Virus record (IMG/VR): IMGVR_UViG_3300037119_001690
Coordinates: 1-39,471 of that record
DNA: 39,471 nt
Origin: a virus
Direction: 5' to 3' (one strand)
Numbering within the stretch: the stretch's first letter is position 1; every line of letters starts with the position of its first letter. Positions 8,541 through 16,216 of this stretch are shown in pieces. The notes beneath the pieces are model-generated. The model searched no databases and was not told the origin of the DNA. It saw only the letters and a program-made list of their open reading frames with translations. Made by a program: the position numbers and the translations under genes.

Positions 8541-8789
8541 TCAGGCGGCCGGTTGGGAATCGTCGTCCGGCGGTGGTTCCTTCACCTGGCCGATCATGTG
8601 CAGGATGAAGTGCACCACCTCGCGGCGAGCGGCGCGCCGGTCGGTCTCGCGGGCACCTTCGACGCCGCCGGGCTTGAAGACGTTCACGTCATAGAAGCGC
8701 GCGACCAGGTCTTCCAGGATCAGGGCGCCCTCGGCATGGCCTTCGAATACCCGGCCATACATGCTCGGGTCGCAGCGGCGTTCGCTCAC
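8541..8789 (-). CDS. Conserved small phage protein upstream of scaffold
   Basis: 82 residues: DPSMYGRVFEGHAEGALILE, DLVARFYDVNVFKPGGVEGA then RETDRRAARREVVHFILHMI. This pattern recurs between portal and scaffold in related temperate podoviruses; its role is not known to me. It overlaps the preceding gene by four bases (ATGA). It is soluble, charged and probably helical. Likely a virion or assembly factor by position. Confidence 0.75.
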   Translation of the reverse strand: MSERRCDPSMYGRVFEGHAEGALILEDLVARFYDVNVFKPGGVEGARETDRRAARREVVHFILHMIGQVKEPPPDDDSQPAA

Positions 8790-9634
8790 AGGGCGATACC
8801 CATCTTCCCCGCGATGTACCGTTCGCCGGCCGAGCGCTGCGCTGCGTCAAGCACGGCCCCGCGCACGATCAGGCCGTAGATCCGGCCGGTGAACGGCGCA
8901 CTAGCCCCGCCGCGGCGCGCGATGTACAAGGCGGCGTTCGCGAATGCCACGCCTGGCGTGATGTCCGGCGCGTAGCTGGGAGTCACCGCCACGCCGTTGC
9001 GACGCAGGGTGGTGTTGCCGGCGCCGCCGTTGGCGATGGTGAGATCGAAGGCGGCTGTGAGCACGGCCGAATCCGGAGCTGCGTACACGCCGGCTCCCAG
9101 GCCTCCGACAGTCGGGCCCGGGCCCGTGATGAAAGCGCCGTACGTTCTGCGCGACGCGTCACCGGAGGTGGTCGACGCCCCCAGCGCGAACGTGTTGGGG
9201 TTCGCGTTGGGATCTGCGCTCAAGTCGACCAGGGCTTCGAATGCGGCCGGCGCCACGTTCGTCTTCATTGCACCAGCGACCACCGTGATCTTGCTGGTCC
9301 CGGTGAAGTTGATCGCGGAGGAAACGATGCCGTCGTCTACGCCGTCGCACGCCAGGTAGTAGAAGCCGCTGGCGTCCTGCTGCAGCGTGGGGCGACTGGC
9401 GGCCGTGGCCTGGGTGGCATGGTTGCCCCGCCCGCTCTTGTCGTTGATCTTGCCCACCGGCTGGCCAGCGGCTGTAACCGGAGTCGTGCCCGCGCTGTCC
9501 TGGAACATCGAGGACAGGTCGCTTGGGTCGTACCAGACGCCCTGCTCGCCGGCTGCGAACAGCGACGTGGGCGACCACCGGCCGCGCTGGCGCACATCCC
9601 GCAGCAGCGGCCGCAGCAACGGCCTGGCGGTCAT
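8786..9634 (-). CDS. Virion protein with LamG/concanavalin-like (lectin) fold
   Basis: 282 residues. After a short basic start comes LFAAGEQGVWYDPSDLSSMF, QDSAGTTPVTAAGQPVGKIN and DKSGRGNHATQATAASRPT, the typical opening of LamG-like jelly-roll modules in phage structural proteins. The remainder is beta-rich and ends with a GRIYGLIVRGAVLDAAQRSA segment typical of the last strand of this fold. It may bind carbohydrate at the particle surface. It is coupled by ATGA overlaps to both neighbours. Confidence 0.72.
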   Translation of the reverse strand: MTARPLLRPLLRDVRQRGRWSPTSLFAAGEQGVWYDPSDLSSMFQDSAGTTPVTAAGQPVGKINDKSGRGNHATQATAASRPTLQQDASGFYYLACDGVDDGIVSSAINFTGTSKITVVAGAMKTNVAPAAFEALVDLSADPNANPNTFALGASTTSGDASRRTYGAFITGPGPTVGGLGAGVYAAPDSAVLTAAFDLTIANGGAGNTTLRRNGVAVTPSYAPDITPGVAFANAALYIARRGGASAPFTGRIYGLIVRGAVLDAAQRSAGERYIAGKMGIAL

Positions 9635-9903
9635 TCCTTGTCGACGCCGAAGGACGGACCTGCGTACTTCTGCACCCGGAAGGTGCCGGGGCCGTCGATC
9701 ACCTGCACAGGGTTCGCGCCCGTGAGCTGGCCGACGGTGAAGTACTGGCCGCCGGCGTCCTTGATCTGGATGGCCGCGCGCGCCTGCGTGTCGAGCACCG
9801 GGCCCGCGGCGTCCTTCAGGAACACGGTGGCGGGCGTGCCGGCGACGACTGCGAAATCGGCGGAGTCAGCGTCGGCGGTGCCGGTGGCGATGAGAAGGGT
9901 CAT
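9631..9903 (-). CDS. Small beta-rich virion protein
   Basis: 90 residues from ATG 9903 (GGAG upstream). The sequence alternates hydrophobic and polar residues (TLLIATGTADADSADFAVVA, GPGTFRVQKYAG), consistent with a small beta-sandwich. It lies between portal and the LamG-like protein. I do not recognise a named family; a head decoration or fibre-associated role is only inferred from position. Confidence 0.65.
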   Translation of the reverse strand: MTLLIATGTADADSADFAVVAGTPATVFLKDAAGPVLDTQARAAIQIKDAGGQYFTVGQLTGANPVQVIDGPGTFRVQKYAGPSFGVDKE

Positions 9904-9919
9904 GGGGTTCTCCGGAGGA

Positions 9920-11599
9920 TCAGGCGGCCTTCACCGAGCGCTGCATCGCAGTGTCGGCGGCCATGGTTTGCATTTCGTCGGCCTTCGCTGCCTGCGCTGC
10001 GGCGGCTTGCGCTTCAGCACGCGCCTTGCGGAAGGCGGCCAGCGAGTCCACGTCGCGGGTGGCCTTCAGCGGCACGCCCAGGCCGTCGATGGTGATGCGC
10101 AGCTTCTCGTCGAAGTCGATCACATCGAGCGCGGCGGCGGCGGCGGGCACCGTGGCGCCCAGGCTCGCGTACGTCACCAGCGTCTGGTCCAGGCGCTCGG
10201 ACGCAGCCACGTCCTCCATCTTCTGCGCGCGAGCCAGCGGATTGTTGTACTTCACCTTCAGGTTCGCGCCACCCAGCGATTCGGGAGCCATTCCGAAGAG
10301 GCCGGCGCGGTAGGCCAGGCCGAAGCAGCGCTCCACCATCGGCGCCAGGTATTCGGCCTGCAGCCGGCCGTAGATCGGGCCGAGCAGCTGGCGGATGAGG
10401 CCCACGCGCACGTGCACCTCGGTGGCAGTCATGGCCGGTCCGTCTTGCGGCTGCAGCTGGTCGGCCATCAGGATGCGGCGGATCGCGGCGTGCAGCTGCG
10501 CGATGCGGGTGTCTGCGAGCTGCCAGTCGCCGCCGGCGGACAGCTGCTTCATGCTCTCCACGCTGTTGGCCACGATCACCTTGCGCGGGCCGACCTTCAC
10601 CGAGCGCGGGTTCAGCACGCCGTCGTCCTCGGCGATCCACATGCCGGCGATGGCCAGCTCCGCGTTCATGGTGTCCATGCGCATCAGCTCGTTGAGCTGG
10701 CGCGCATCCGGCAACGCGTCGAACATCGGGCCGATGGCGTAGACGCTGTTCGGAATCACGGCCCAGCGCGGCACGATCACCGGCATTTCGTGGTAACCGC
10801 TCTCGCGCAGCAGGTGCTGGTGGTCCACCTCGAAGTGGCAGGACGCGATCGGCATGTTCTTGGCCAGGCGCGCGTTCACCACGTACGGCCGGCGCGGGTA
10901 GATCGCGTGGCAGATGGTGACCGGGCTGTCCGGGTCGGCCTTGAACTTCTTCAGCGTGTCCTGCGACACCGCGCCTTCGCCGAATTCGGTGACGCACTGC
11001 TCGGCGGTCAGCGTGTATTCGCGGAACACGGTGTCCACCAGGCCGCCTGCCTTGGTGCTGCCGGCGTAGACCGACGAGATCGGCCACTGGGTGAACGTGA
11101 AGCCGCCCTGCTCGCGGTCGACGTCGATGTAGAGGGCGAACCACCCGGCGGCGACCAGGTCCATGGCGCACTCGAAGGCGGCCGCGTCGAAGGTGGAGCC
11201 GTGGATCTCCTCGTGCAGCTGCTTGGCCTTGTCGTCCAGCCAGCGCTTGCCCTCGTCGTCGGCGTTCGACACCTCGAGCAGACCCCACACCGAGCTGGAA
11301 GGTGTGGATCCGGAGACGATGGCTGCGGCGAGCGTGCGGCCAGCGTCGGTGCTGGCGCTGTGCATCAGCGTGGCCTTGCGGTCCATCGCCTGTTGCGCGT
11401 CCATAGGAGCGCCACCCTGCAGGCCGGAGCCGCGGATTGGGAAGCTGTGGTCGAAGCAATCCCGCCACACCGGCTCGTGCGGCTGGCGCAGCTGCTTCAG
11501 GCGTTGCAGTCGCTTGACCAGCGCGGCCACGCTCGCACCGGACTGCTGCACCATGGTTTGTGCGGCTTGCGCGGTCGGGGTGAGCTGGGCCTGTTGCAT
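9920..11599 (-). CDS. Portal (head-tail connector) protein, T7-like
   Basis: 559 residues, close to the T7 gp8 size. It starts with a helical segment (VAALVKRLQRLKQLRQPHEP then VWRDCFDHSFPIRG) and has the family blocks ASTDAGRTLAAAIVSGSTPS, AIYPRR, PNSVYAIGPMFDALPDARQL and PAMTATEVHVRVGLIRQLLG, ending in an Ala/Gln-rich helical tail. The dodecameric portal is the channel for DNA packaging and exit. The start ATG 11599 has GAGGTAA upstream. Confidence 0.93.
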   Translation of the reverse strand: MQQAQLTPTAQAAQTMVQQSGASVAALVKRLQRLKQLRQPHEPVWRDCFDHSFPIRGSGLQGGAPMDAQQAMDRKATLMHSASTDAGRTLAAAIVSGSTPSSSVWGLLEVSNADDEGKRWLDDKAKQLHEEIHGSTFDAAAFECAMDLVAAGWFALYIDVDREQGGFTFTQWPISSVYAGSTKAGGLVDTVFREYTLTAEQCVTEFGEGAVSQDTLKKFKADPDSPVTICHAIYPRRPYVVNARLAKNMPIASCHFEVDHQHLLRESGYHEMPVIVPRWAVIPNSVYAIGPMFDALPDARQLNELMRMDTMNAELAIAGMWIAEDDGVLNPRSVKVGPRKVIVANSVESMKQLSAGGDWQLADTRIAQLHAAIRRILMADQLQPQDGPAMTATEVHVRVGLIRQLLGPIYGRLQAEYLAPMVERCFGLAYRAGLFGMAPESLGGANLKVKYNNPLARAQKMEDVAASERLDQTLVTYASLGATVPAAAAALDVIDFDEKLRITIDGLGVPLKATRDVDSLAAFRKARAEAQAAAAQAAKADEMQTMAADTAMQRSVKAA

Positions 11600-11604
11600 G
11601 GGGA

Positions 11605-11943
11605 TTACCTCGCGCCCGCGCCGAGTGCGTTGCGGGCAGCCTTCGAAGCAACCGGGACGCCCGATCCTGCGCCGAGCACTGACGTTCCCCCCAGCGTCCC
11701 GCCGGACGTGTCGCCCAGCGCCAGCGCGTTGCCGCGGCGGCGGCGCTTGGCGTCGGCCGTAGCCGCATTGGCCGCCGCTGCTGCGTCACCCTCGGCAGCG
11801 GCGGCCTCGCGCTCGTCCGCGATCTGCGCCTCCTCCAGCGTCTTCTTCTGCTCGCTTATTGCCTTCTTCTGCTGCTGGTTGCTGTAGATCGCAGTGCCGG
11901 CGGAGACGACGATGGATGCGATGGCGACGTAGACGAAGCTCAT
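11605..11943 (-). CDS. Small membrane-anchored or virion-associated coiled-coil protein
   Basis: 112 residues from ATG 11943, with GGAGG eight bases upstream. Residues about 3-20 (VYVAIASIVVSAGTAIYS) form one hydrophobic segment; residues 22-70 are a charged, Gln/Glu/Lys/Ala-rich coiled coil; the end is Gly/Ser/Ala-rich. This design resembles the small virion proteins next to the portal in T7-like phages. No named family is recognised. It overlaps the cupin-like gene by four bases. Confidence 0.65.
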   Translation of the reverse strand: MSFVYVAIASIVVSAGTAIYSNQQQKKAISEQKKTLEEAQIADEREAAAAEGDAAAAANAATADAKRRRRGNALALGDTSGGTLGGTSVLGAGSGVPVASKAARNALGAGAR

Positions 11944-12404
11944 ACCAGGGCCTCCGTGTGCTTGTTGTCGATGAGCGCCAGGCGTCGACCTTGCAGCTGG
12001 TCGGCGGCCACCACCAGCGCGTCTTCCAGCTTGGCGATGTCGCGCTCGTTCGTGGGGTTCAGGTGCACCGTGGTCCACCACGTGCCGGCGTGCGTGCGTC
12101 CGATGCGCTTGGCGCCAGGCAGCGACGGCAGGACGTGGTAGCCGGTCAGGCGCTGCATGCCGCTCTCCGTCCACACGGTGATGTCGCCGGCGCAGATGTT
12201 CATGTGCTCCGCGCGGTGCGGCGCGCCGGCCAGGTCGGTGCCGGCCGGAATGAAGATCGTACGGGCGACCAGGCCGTCCGCGAAGTGGTGCCACGTCTCG
12301 ATCGCGACGCCGAAGCCATGCCTTTCCAGCGCGAGCATCTGCTGCTCGGCCTCCTCGATACGCTCGCGGGTCGGAGCGTCAGGCAGGGCGACGGCGTCGT
12401 GCAC
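11940..12404 (-). CDS. Cupin-like phage protein
   Basis: 154 residues from GTG 12404. The central part (FADGLVARTIFIPAGTDLAG, PHRAEHMNICAGDITVWTES then a GYHVLPSLPGAKRIG strand and TWWTTVHLNPTNERDIAKLE) has the spacing of a small cupin barrel found in many podoviruses near the portal. H at GAPHRAEHMN could be metal ligands. The substrate is unknown. It is placed between a hypothetical protein and the coiled-coil protein, coupled by overlap. Confidence 0.6.
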   Translation of the reverse strand: MHDAVALPDAPTRERIEEAEQQMLALERHGFGVAIETWHHFADGLVARTIFIPAGTDLAGAPHRAEHMNICAGDITVWTESGMQRLTGYHVLPSLPGAKRIGRTHAGTWWTTVHLNPTNERDIAKLEDALVVAADQLQGRRLALIDNKHTEALV

Positions 12405-12407
12405 CGA

Positions 12408-12794
12408 TCAGCCCTGGCGGTCGCGCTTGTCGGCGTCCGGATTCACGTACCAGCCATCCTTGCACAGCACGTGGTGCTCGGCCAGCTTCACCTTGCCGGA
12501 GCGCACCTGCTTGTCCAGCTCGGCGGACGTCAGGTGGAGATGCTTGCTCTCGGCCTTGTGGCGGCGCACGTTCGGGCCGTCGGCTTCCATGATCAGCTGC
12601 TCGCCGGGCGGAGCGTTCTTCGCGGCGATCTCCGCACGCAGGCGGGCGATCTCGGCGTCGCGCGGGTCGACTTCCGCGACAGCGTCGGAGCCGGCAGCGG
12701 GCGGGGCGCCAGCCGCGGCAGTGTCGGGCGCGGCAGCGCCTGGTGAGGCGGCGGGTGCGCCGGGGATCTGAACGTCGGAAGTGGCTTTGCCCAT
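12408..12794 (-). CDS. Hypothetical protein with Ala/Pro-rich N-terminus
   Basis: 128 residues from ATG 12794, with AAAGGAG upstream. Residues 10-40 are Ala/Pro/Gly-rich and probably disordered; 43-60 is a charged helix (DPRDAEIARLRAEIAAKNAP); the C-terminal half (HLTSAELDKQVRSGKVKLAE then HHVLCKDGWYVNPDADK) looks folded. I do not recognise a function. Position between the regulatory/recombination block and the virion genes makes it a candidate first gene of the late set. Confidence 0.6.
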   Translation of the reverse strand: MGKATSDVQIPGAPAASPGAAAPDTAAAGAPPAAGSDAVAEVDPRDAEIARLRAEIAAKNAPPGEQLIMEADGPNVRRHKAESKHLHLTSAELDKQVRSGKVKLAEHHVLCKDGWYVNPDADKRDRQG

Positions 12795-12848
12795 GCGGGT
12801 CGCTCCTTTGCGGTTGCGGGAAGGGATAGCCGCGGCAGTGTCGGGCGC

Positions 12849-12872
12849 GGCTGTGGGCGGATTCCAGCCCGG
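12849..12872 (-). repeat. Hairpin repeat after a stop codon, copy 2
   Basis: 12856-12872 is identical over 17 bases to 7458-7474 and starts immediately after the minus-strand stop at 12873. GGCTG (12849-12853) can pair with CAGCC (12865-12869). A 15-base version also occurs at 30884-30898, but there it is inside the terminase frame. The interval 12795-12872 between genes holds nothing else recognisable. Confidence 0.55.
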
Positions 12873-13274
12873 TCAGCGCACGGACTCGATGGCCTTGCTG
12901 GTCACCAGGGCGGCTTTCAGCTCCGCCGCCGACCCGTGTTCGTTGTCGCTGCGCGACTTCGTGCCGCCGGCCTTCGCGGCTGAGTACACGTAGCGGTCGA
13001 CCGGGGCGAAGGTGCGCGCCTTGCCGGTCAGGCGACTCCAGTAGCCCAGGATCCGCTCGCCGTCCGAGTGCTTCGGTTCCGACCCATCGAGCCAGCCGCG
13101 CACGGTTCCACGTGGAGCGTCGAGCGCGTCGGCCAGCTTCTCCTGCGACACGGAGGCGCGCAGCAGCTCGTTGGCCGGCAGCGGCTCGCCGAGCAGGTAG
13201 GCGATGTCGTCCAGCACCTTCGGCCAGTCGATGCGGGCGGTTTGTGCGGGGGTCCAGGCTTCGGGATTGGTCAT
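12873..13274 (-). CDS. HTH DNA-binding protein
   Basis: 133 residues from ATG 13274. Residues about 40-72 (RASVSQEKLADALDAPRGTV then RGWLDGSEPKHSDGERILGY) read as a helix-turn-helix of XRE-like type followed by a WSRLTGK helix. It lies between the replication/Tad2 block and the virion genes, and could be a late regulator or a packaging-associated DNA binder; the DNA target is unknown. It overlaps the preceding short gene by four bases. Confidence 0.65.
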   Translation of the reverse strand: MTNPEAWTPAQTARIDWPKVLDDIAYLLGEPLPANELLRASVSQEKLADALDAPRGTVRGWLDGSEPKHSDGERILGYWSRLTGKARTFAPVDRYVYSAAKAGGTKSRSDNEHGSAAELKAALVTSKAIESVR

Positions 13275-13423
13275 GGCAGCACCTTGGAAATTCGGAACTC
13301 CTGGCCGCCCAGGTTGATGCGTTGTCCGGCGCGCACCAGCAGCGGACACGCACGCGCCCCCTCCACCCGCAGGATCACGGGCTTCCAGTTGCCGCGGCCA
13401 GGCGGGCGGAGGGTGAGGGTCAT
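13271..13423 (-). CDS. Small hypothetical protein (50 residues)
   Basis: Starts at ATG 13423, a few bases after the stop of the Tad2-like gene, and ends in an ATGA overlap with the HTH gene. The longer open frame upstream overlaps the Tad2-like gene and is discarded. The sequence (TLTLRPPGRGNWKPVILRVE, RAGQRINLGGQEFRISKVLP) is beta-prone and resembles small conserved phage proteins of unknown function. Confidence 0.6.
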   Translation of the reverse strand: MTLTLRPPGRGNWKPVILRVEGARACPLLVRAGQRINLGGQEFRISKVLP

Positions 13424-13428
13424 CGGTC

Positions 13429-13941
13429 TTAGGCGACGACCGACCAGTCGGCGGCCAGCATGTCGGTTTGACTCGCCAACCACCCCGGCAACATCGCGCG
13501 TCGCCCTTCGGCGTTGATCGTCCACATGTCGATGTGCGGCAGGATCTCGCACGCGTCTTGCCCGAGCGCTTCGCGGTACGGCGTCCCCTCGCGCAACTGC
13601 GCCGACGGCGTGCCGGGCACCAGCACCAGCCACATGCCCTTGCCGTTCCACCCGGCACGCGCAACCTTCTGCCCTGCCTTGAGCATCACGAGGGCGTCAC
13701 CGAACGTCATGCGCGCCGTGGTGCGGTAGGCGTTGTCGAATTGCTCCTTCGGGCTCCAGCTGACGTAGCCTGCGTGCGCAGGGTGGTTCGGCTTGCCGCC
13801 GTCCAGGTACTCCACCAGGTAGCCGTCGTCGGCGCCGTTCTCGTCGGCGGGCAACGTCCACCCCCGGTAGACGTTGTAATCGGCCCGGTTCATCGGGACG
13901 GCGGCGATCAACTTCGTGCCGATGTAGGTTTGGCTGTCCAT
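13429..13941 (-). CDS. tad2: Tad2-like (DUF2829) protein, predicted anti-Thoeris factor, with extra N-terminal phage domain
   Basis: 170 residues from ATG 13941. Residues about 79-170 carry the DUF2829 signature: TFGDALVMLKAGQKVARAGW, NGKGMWLVLVPG, ILPHIDMW and the closing PGWLASQTDMLAADW. In characterised Tad2 proteins this domain binds the cyclic ADP-ribose isomer made by Thoeris TIR enzymes and so blocks the defence. Residues 1-73 (YIGTKLIAAVPMNRADYNVY, RGWTLPADENGADDGYLVEY) form a separate module common in phage proteins. The family is clear; the activity is inferred. It is in the leftward block between a zinc-finger-like protein and the HTH gene. Confidence 0.82.
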   Translation of the reverse strand: MDSQTYIGTKLIAAVPMNRADYNVYRGWTLPADENGADDGYLVEYLDGGKPNHPAHAGYVSWSPKEQFDNAYRTTARMTFGDALVMLKAGQKVARAGWNGKGMWLVLVPGTPSAQLREGTPYREALGQDACEILPHIDMWTINAEGRRAMLPGWLASQTDMLAADWSVVA

Positions 13942-13957
13942 GGGTTCTTCTCCTGTC

Positions 13958-13981
13958 GCCGGGCATGAAGGGCCGCCCGGC
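13958..13981 (-). other. Hairpin in the leader of the Tad2-like gene
   Basis: GCCGGGC (13958-13964) and GCCCGGC (13975-13981) form a perfect 7-bp stem with a 10-base loop in the 47-base gap between the zinc-finger-like gene and the Tad2-like gene. There is no T-run. It could influence RNA stability or translation of the downstream gene. Confidence 0.4.
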
Positions 13982-13988
13982 TTAGCCC

Positions 13989-14369
13989 TCAATGCAAGTC
14001 GCGCTGGGTGATCACGGTGAACTCGCCACCACCCATCCGGTCCATGAAGACCCGCAGGGCAGCGTTGCGGCCGCGCTCGTATGCCGCGCGCTCGGCTGGC
14101 GTCAGCGCCTTGCGGCCACGCTCGGGAGGGATGCGGGGTGACCAGTTCGCACCGAACTCCACGGCGCCGCCCTTCTGTCGTGGCACTTCGAGGTGCACGA
14201 CGTAGCGCTCGCTGACCGGGAAGATCGCGATGAAGGGGCGCTCGCCGGGTTCGTCGGTGATGAAGCCGTGACCGTCGCACCTGGTGCACAGGTTCATCAG
14301 CTCGCCGAACTTCGCGCGCATGCCATCGCCGATGCCGTTGCCCTGGCACTGGGCGCACATCAGCCGCAT
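13989..14369 (-). CDS. Small protein with DnaJ-type CxxCxGxG zinc motifs
   Basis: 126 residues from ATG 14369, which has GGAGG just upstream (a second ATG at 14360 overlaps the rusA stop and is the alternative). CAQCQGNG and CTRCDGHG near the N-terminus are two CxxCxGxG half-sites, the pattern of DnaJ-like zinc ribbons. The rest includes PPERGRKALTPAERAAYERG and ends FTVITQRDL. Probably a small zinc-binding nucleic-acid-associated protein; the role is unknown. It overlaps rusA. Confidence 0.7.
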   Translation of the reverse strand: MRLMCAQCQGNGIGDGMRAKFGELMNLCTRCDGHGFITDEPGERPFIAIFPVSERYVVHLEVPRQKGGAVEFGANWSPRIPPERGRKALTPAERAAYERGRNAALRVFMDRMGGGEFTVITQRDLH

Positions 14370-14896
14370 GTCGCCTCCCGGATCGGGAACGGTGCGTCGG
14401 GGCCTTGCGGGTTTTCCCATCTCACCGCGTGCGTGGGCAGCAGTTCAGCCTGCGGGCTGGCCGGCAGCGCCAGCGGCGTGATTGTCACCACCACGCGGGC
14501 CTCGCCGTCCGGCTCCATGCGCTGCGAGTGCAGCTCACGCACCCACTTGTCGTCCTCGATGGCGATGCCCTTGAGGGCGTCGAGCAGCACCTTGTTGGCG
14601 TTGTCCAGGTCGATGCAGCGGACGTCGTCGTCCCAGGTCAGCGGCGCGACACGGGCCCGCTTCACCCAGTCCTGCGGACGGTGCGGGTACAGCGCGATGT
14701 CGATTCGCACGCGGCCGGCCAGTGGCTTGCCGATCGCGCACAGGACAGCGGCCTGTTCCACCTGGCGGCGGTACGCCTGCGCCTCGGTGCTCGGGTGCGT
14801 GATCGCCATCGGCTTGCGCGTGCCTTTCGGCGTCACCACGCGCGTCGTCCAGTAGCGGTTCGCGCTGATCGGGTACGGGAGGGTGAGCGTGATCAC
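14360..14896 (-). CDS. rusA: RusA-family Holliday junction resolvase
   Basis: 178 residues from GTG 14896 (GTGA overlap with the preceding gene). The N-terminus ITLTLPYPISANRYW and the block CIDLDNANKVLLDALKGIAI then EDDKW are the RusA signature; D96, D98, K102 and D115/D116 match the catalytic Asp and Lys spacing of E. coli RusA. It resolves branched DNA during replication and recombination, before or during packaging. The C-terminal 40 residues extend beyond the usual 120-140-residue core. Confidence 0.9.
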   Translation of the reverse strand: MITLTLPYPISANRYWTTRVVTPKGTRKPMAITHPSTEAQAYRRQVEQAAVLCAIGKPLAGRVRIDIALYPHRPQDWVKRARVAPLTWDDDVRCIDLDNANKVLLDALKGIAIEDDKWVRELHSQRMEPDGEARVVVTITPLALPASPQAELLPTHAVRWENPQGPDAPFPIREATCG

Positions 14897-15522
14897 GGAG
14901 CCTCCCGGCCGGTCAGAAGGCGGCGCACGATCGCGACGTGTTCGTCCGTCAGCACGACATCGCCGTCCGGCTGGACGTGCACGCCTTGCAGGACGAGCTC
15001 ACCGCTGACGCCGGACAGCCAGGCATCGAACGGCACAGGCGCCGCTGGCTTCTCCTCGGCCTCCACGATTTCACGCATCGTCATCGGCGCGCCCCAGACC
15101 ACAGGCGGAGAGGGCGGAGGTTCAGCCGGCGCGGGTGCCGGCGCTGGTGCTGGGCGCGGGGTCGGTGCCGGCTTCGACACTTCCGCGGCGCTGGTGCTGG
15201 GCGCGGGGCTGGCTGTGATCGTAGTGCTGGCCTTCACGACTCGCTGGATCGGGCGCTCGTCGTCATCGGGCTCTTCCGGCAGCTCGGCGCGCTTGCCATC
15301 ACCGAGCGCGAACCACATTGGCCGCGTGATGCCGTCCTTCGTGAAACGTTTCACCCGCCCGGCGTCGATCGCCGGCTTCAGGCAGATGCTCAACGTGTTG
15401 CCGTCGACGTTGCCCATCGCCTCGGCCCACACGCTGGCGGTCACCTCGGTCCCTGGCTTCTGCTTCTCCAGCCAGGCGATCGCGCGGAAGGCGATGGTCC
15501 CGGGTTGCGGTTCGTAGCTCAC
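14893..15522 (-). CDS. Hypothetical protein with winged-helix-like N-terminus and Pro/Ala linker
   Basis: 209 residues from GTG 15522. Residues 8-75 (TIAFRAIAWLEKQKPGTEVT, ICLKPAIDAGRVKRFTKDGI, RPMWFALGDG) look like a winged helix-turn-helix seen in phage replication-module proteins. Residues 105-140 are a low-complexity Pro/Ala tract. The C-terminal 60 residues form a second small module. It lies between two small genes of the replication block. DNA binding is inferred. Confidence 0.65.
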   Translation of the reverse strand: MSYEPQPGTIAFRAIAWLEKQKPGTEVTASVWAEAMGNVDGNTLSICLKPAIDAGRVKRFTKDGITRPMWFALGDGKRAELPEEPDDDERPIQRVVKASTTITASPAPSTSAAEVSKPAPTPRPAPAPAPAPAEPPPSPPVVWGAPMTMREIVEAEEKPAAPVPFDAWLSGVSGELVLQGVHVQPDGDVVLTDEHVAIVRRLLTGREAP

Positions 15523-15737
15523 GGGCGTGCTCCCTCGGCAAATGCGCGCACGCGCGCGTGGTGGCGGATGTGGCCGAATCGCAACCCGACTCGCACCTCC
15601 TCGGCGGAAAGTGGCGTCTCATGCGGCTCGGGGTGGCGCAGCGGAAGACCGCGATCGGCGAAGGAGGCGTGGTTCCGGTTGCGCACTGCGGTGGCAGCCT
15701 GGTGGCGAATCTGGGCGGGGGACAGCGGGCGCTTCAT
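15519..15737 (-). CDS. Small basic hypothetical protein (72 residues)
   Basis: Starts at ATG 15737 (ATGA overlap with the P-like gene) and ends in a GTGA overlap with the winged-helix gene, so it is tightly coupled on both sides. It is rich in Arg and His (RHPEPHETPLSAEEVRVGLR, FGHIRHHARVRAF). No domain is recognised. The longer upstream frame is a shadow of the P-like gene. Confidence 0.6.
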   Translation of the reverse strand: MKRPLSPAQIRHQAATAVRNRNHASFADRGLPLRHPEPHETPLSAEEVRVGLRFGHIRHHARVRAFAEGARP

Positions 15738-16216
15738 GCCGGGACCCTCCCGCCGTGCTTTCGGTAGTTGCCGATCGCCTCGCGGTACAGCTCGCGCACC
15801 AGGGGCGTCACCTTCGCGTGGTCTTCGCGGTCCTTGAGCTCCAGCGCGAAGGCCCAGGCGTAGCCGCCAACGTCCGGGATGGCTGCGCGCACGCGCTGCA
15901 GGCGCTCCAGCGTCCTCGAGCCGTCGTCCTCGCGCTCCAGCATCGCCGGCAAAGCCAGGACCCTCTCCGGCTCCGGTGCCTGCGGGCTGTTGCAGATGGC
16001 CCGGAACTCCAGCACGGTCGGCGCCTTGCCGGCGGGCAGGTGTTCCAGCGCGTACGAAATCGCGCCGGGGTTCTGCTGGAACCGGGCGAGCTCGTGCCCC
16101 CAGTCCGCCTTGACGTCGGCAATGGCCAGGCCGTCCCACCGGGACAGGAACTGGTGCCCGTACACGAGCGAGAGCTTCGTGAAAATGCGATCAACCCACG
16201 CTTCGGGGAGTGACAT
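15734..16216 (-). CDS. Replication protein P-like (helicase-loader candidate)
   Basis: 160 residues from ATG 16216, overlapping the end of the DUF1376 gene by 26 bases. The pattern WVDRIFTKLSLVYGHQFLSR, VKADWGHELARFQQNP, ISYALEHLPAGKAPTVLEFR then AICNSPQ matches small phage proteins that follow an O-like initiator and are often called P-like. A role in loading the host helicase is inferred from position next to the initiator and origin; no catalytic motif is present. Confidence 0.65.
   Translation of the reverse strand: MSLPEAWVDRIFTKLSLVYGHQFLSRWDGLAIADVKADWGHELARFQQNPGAISYALEHLPAGKAPTVLEFRAICNSPQAPEPERVLALPAMLEREDDGSRTLERLQRVRAAIPDVGGYAWAFALELKDREDHAKVTPLVRELYREAIGNYRKHGGRVPA

Noticed and set aside
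9419-11887. 822-residue plus-strand frame opposite the portal gene
   Set aside because: Low-complexity, His/Arg-rich antisense reading of the portal and neighbours; no ribosome site and no domain.
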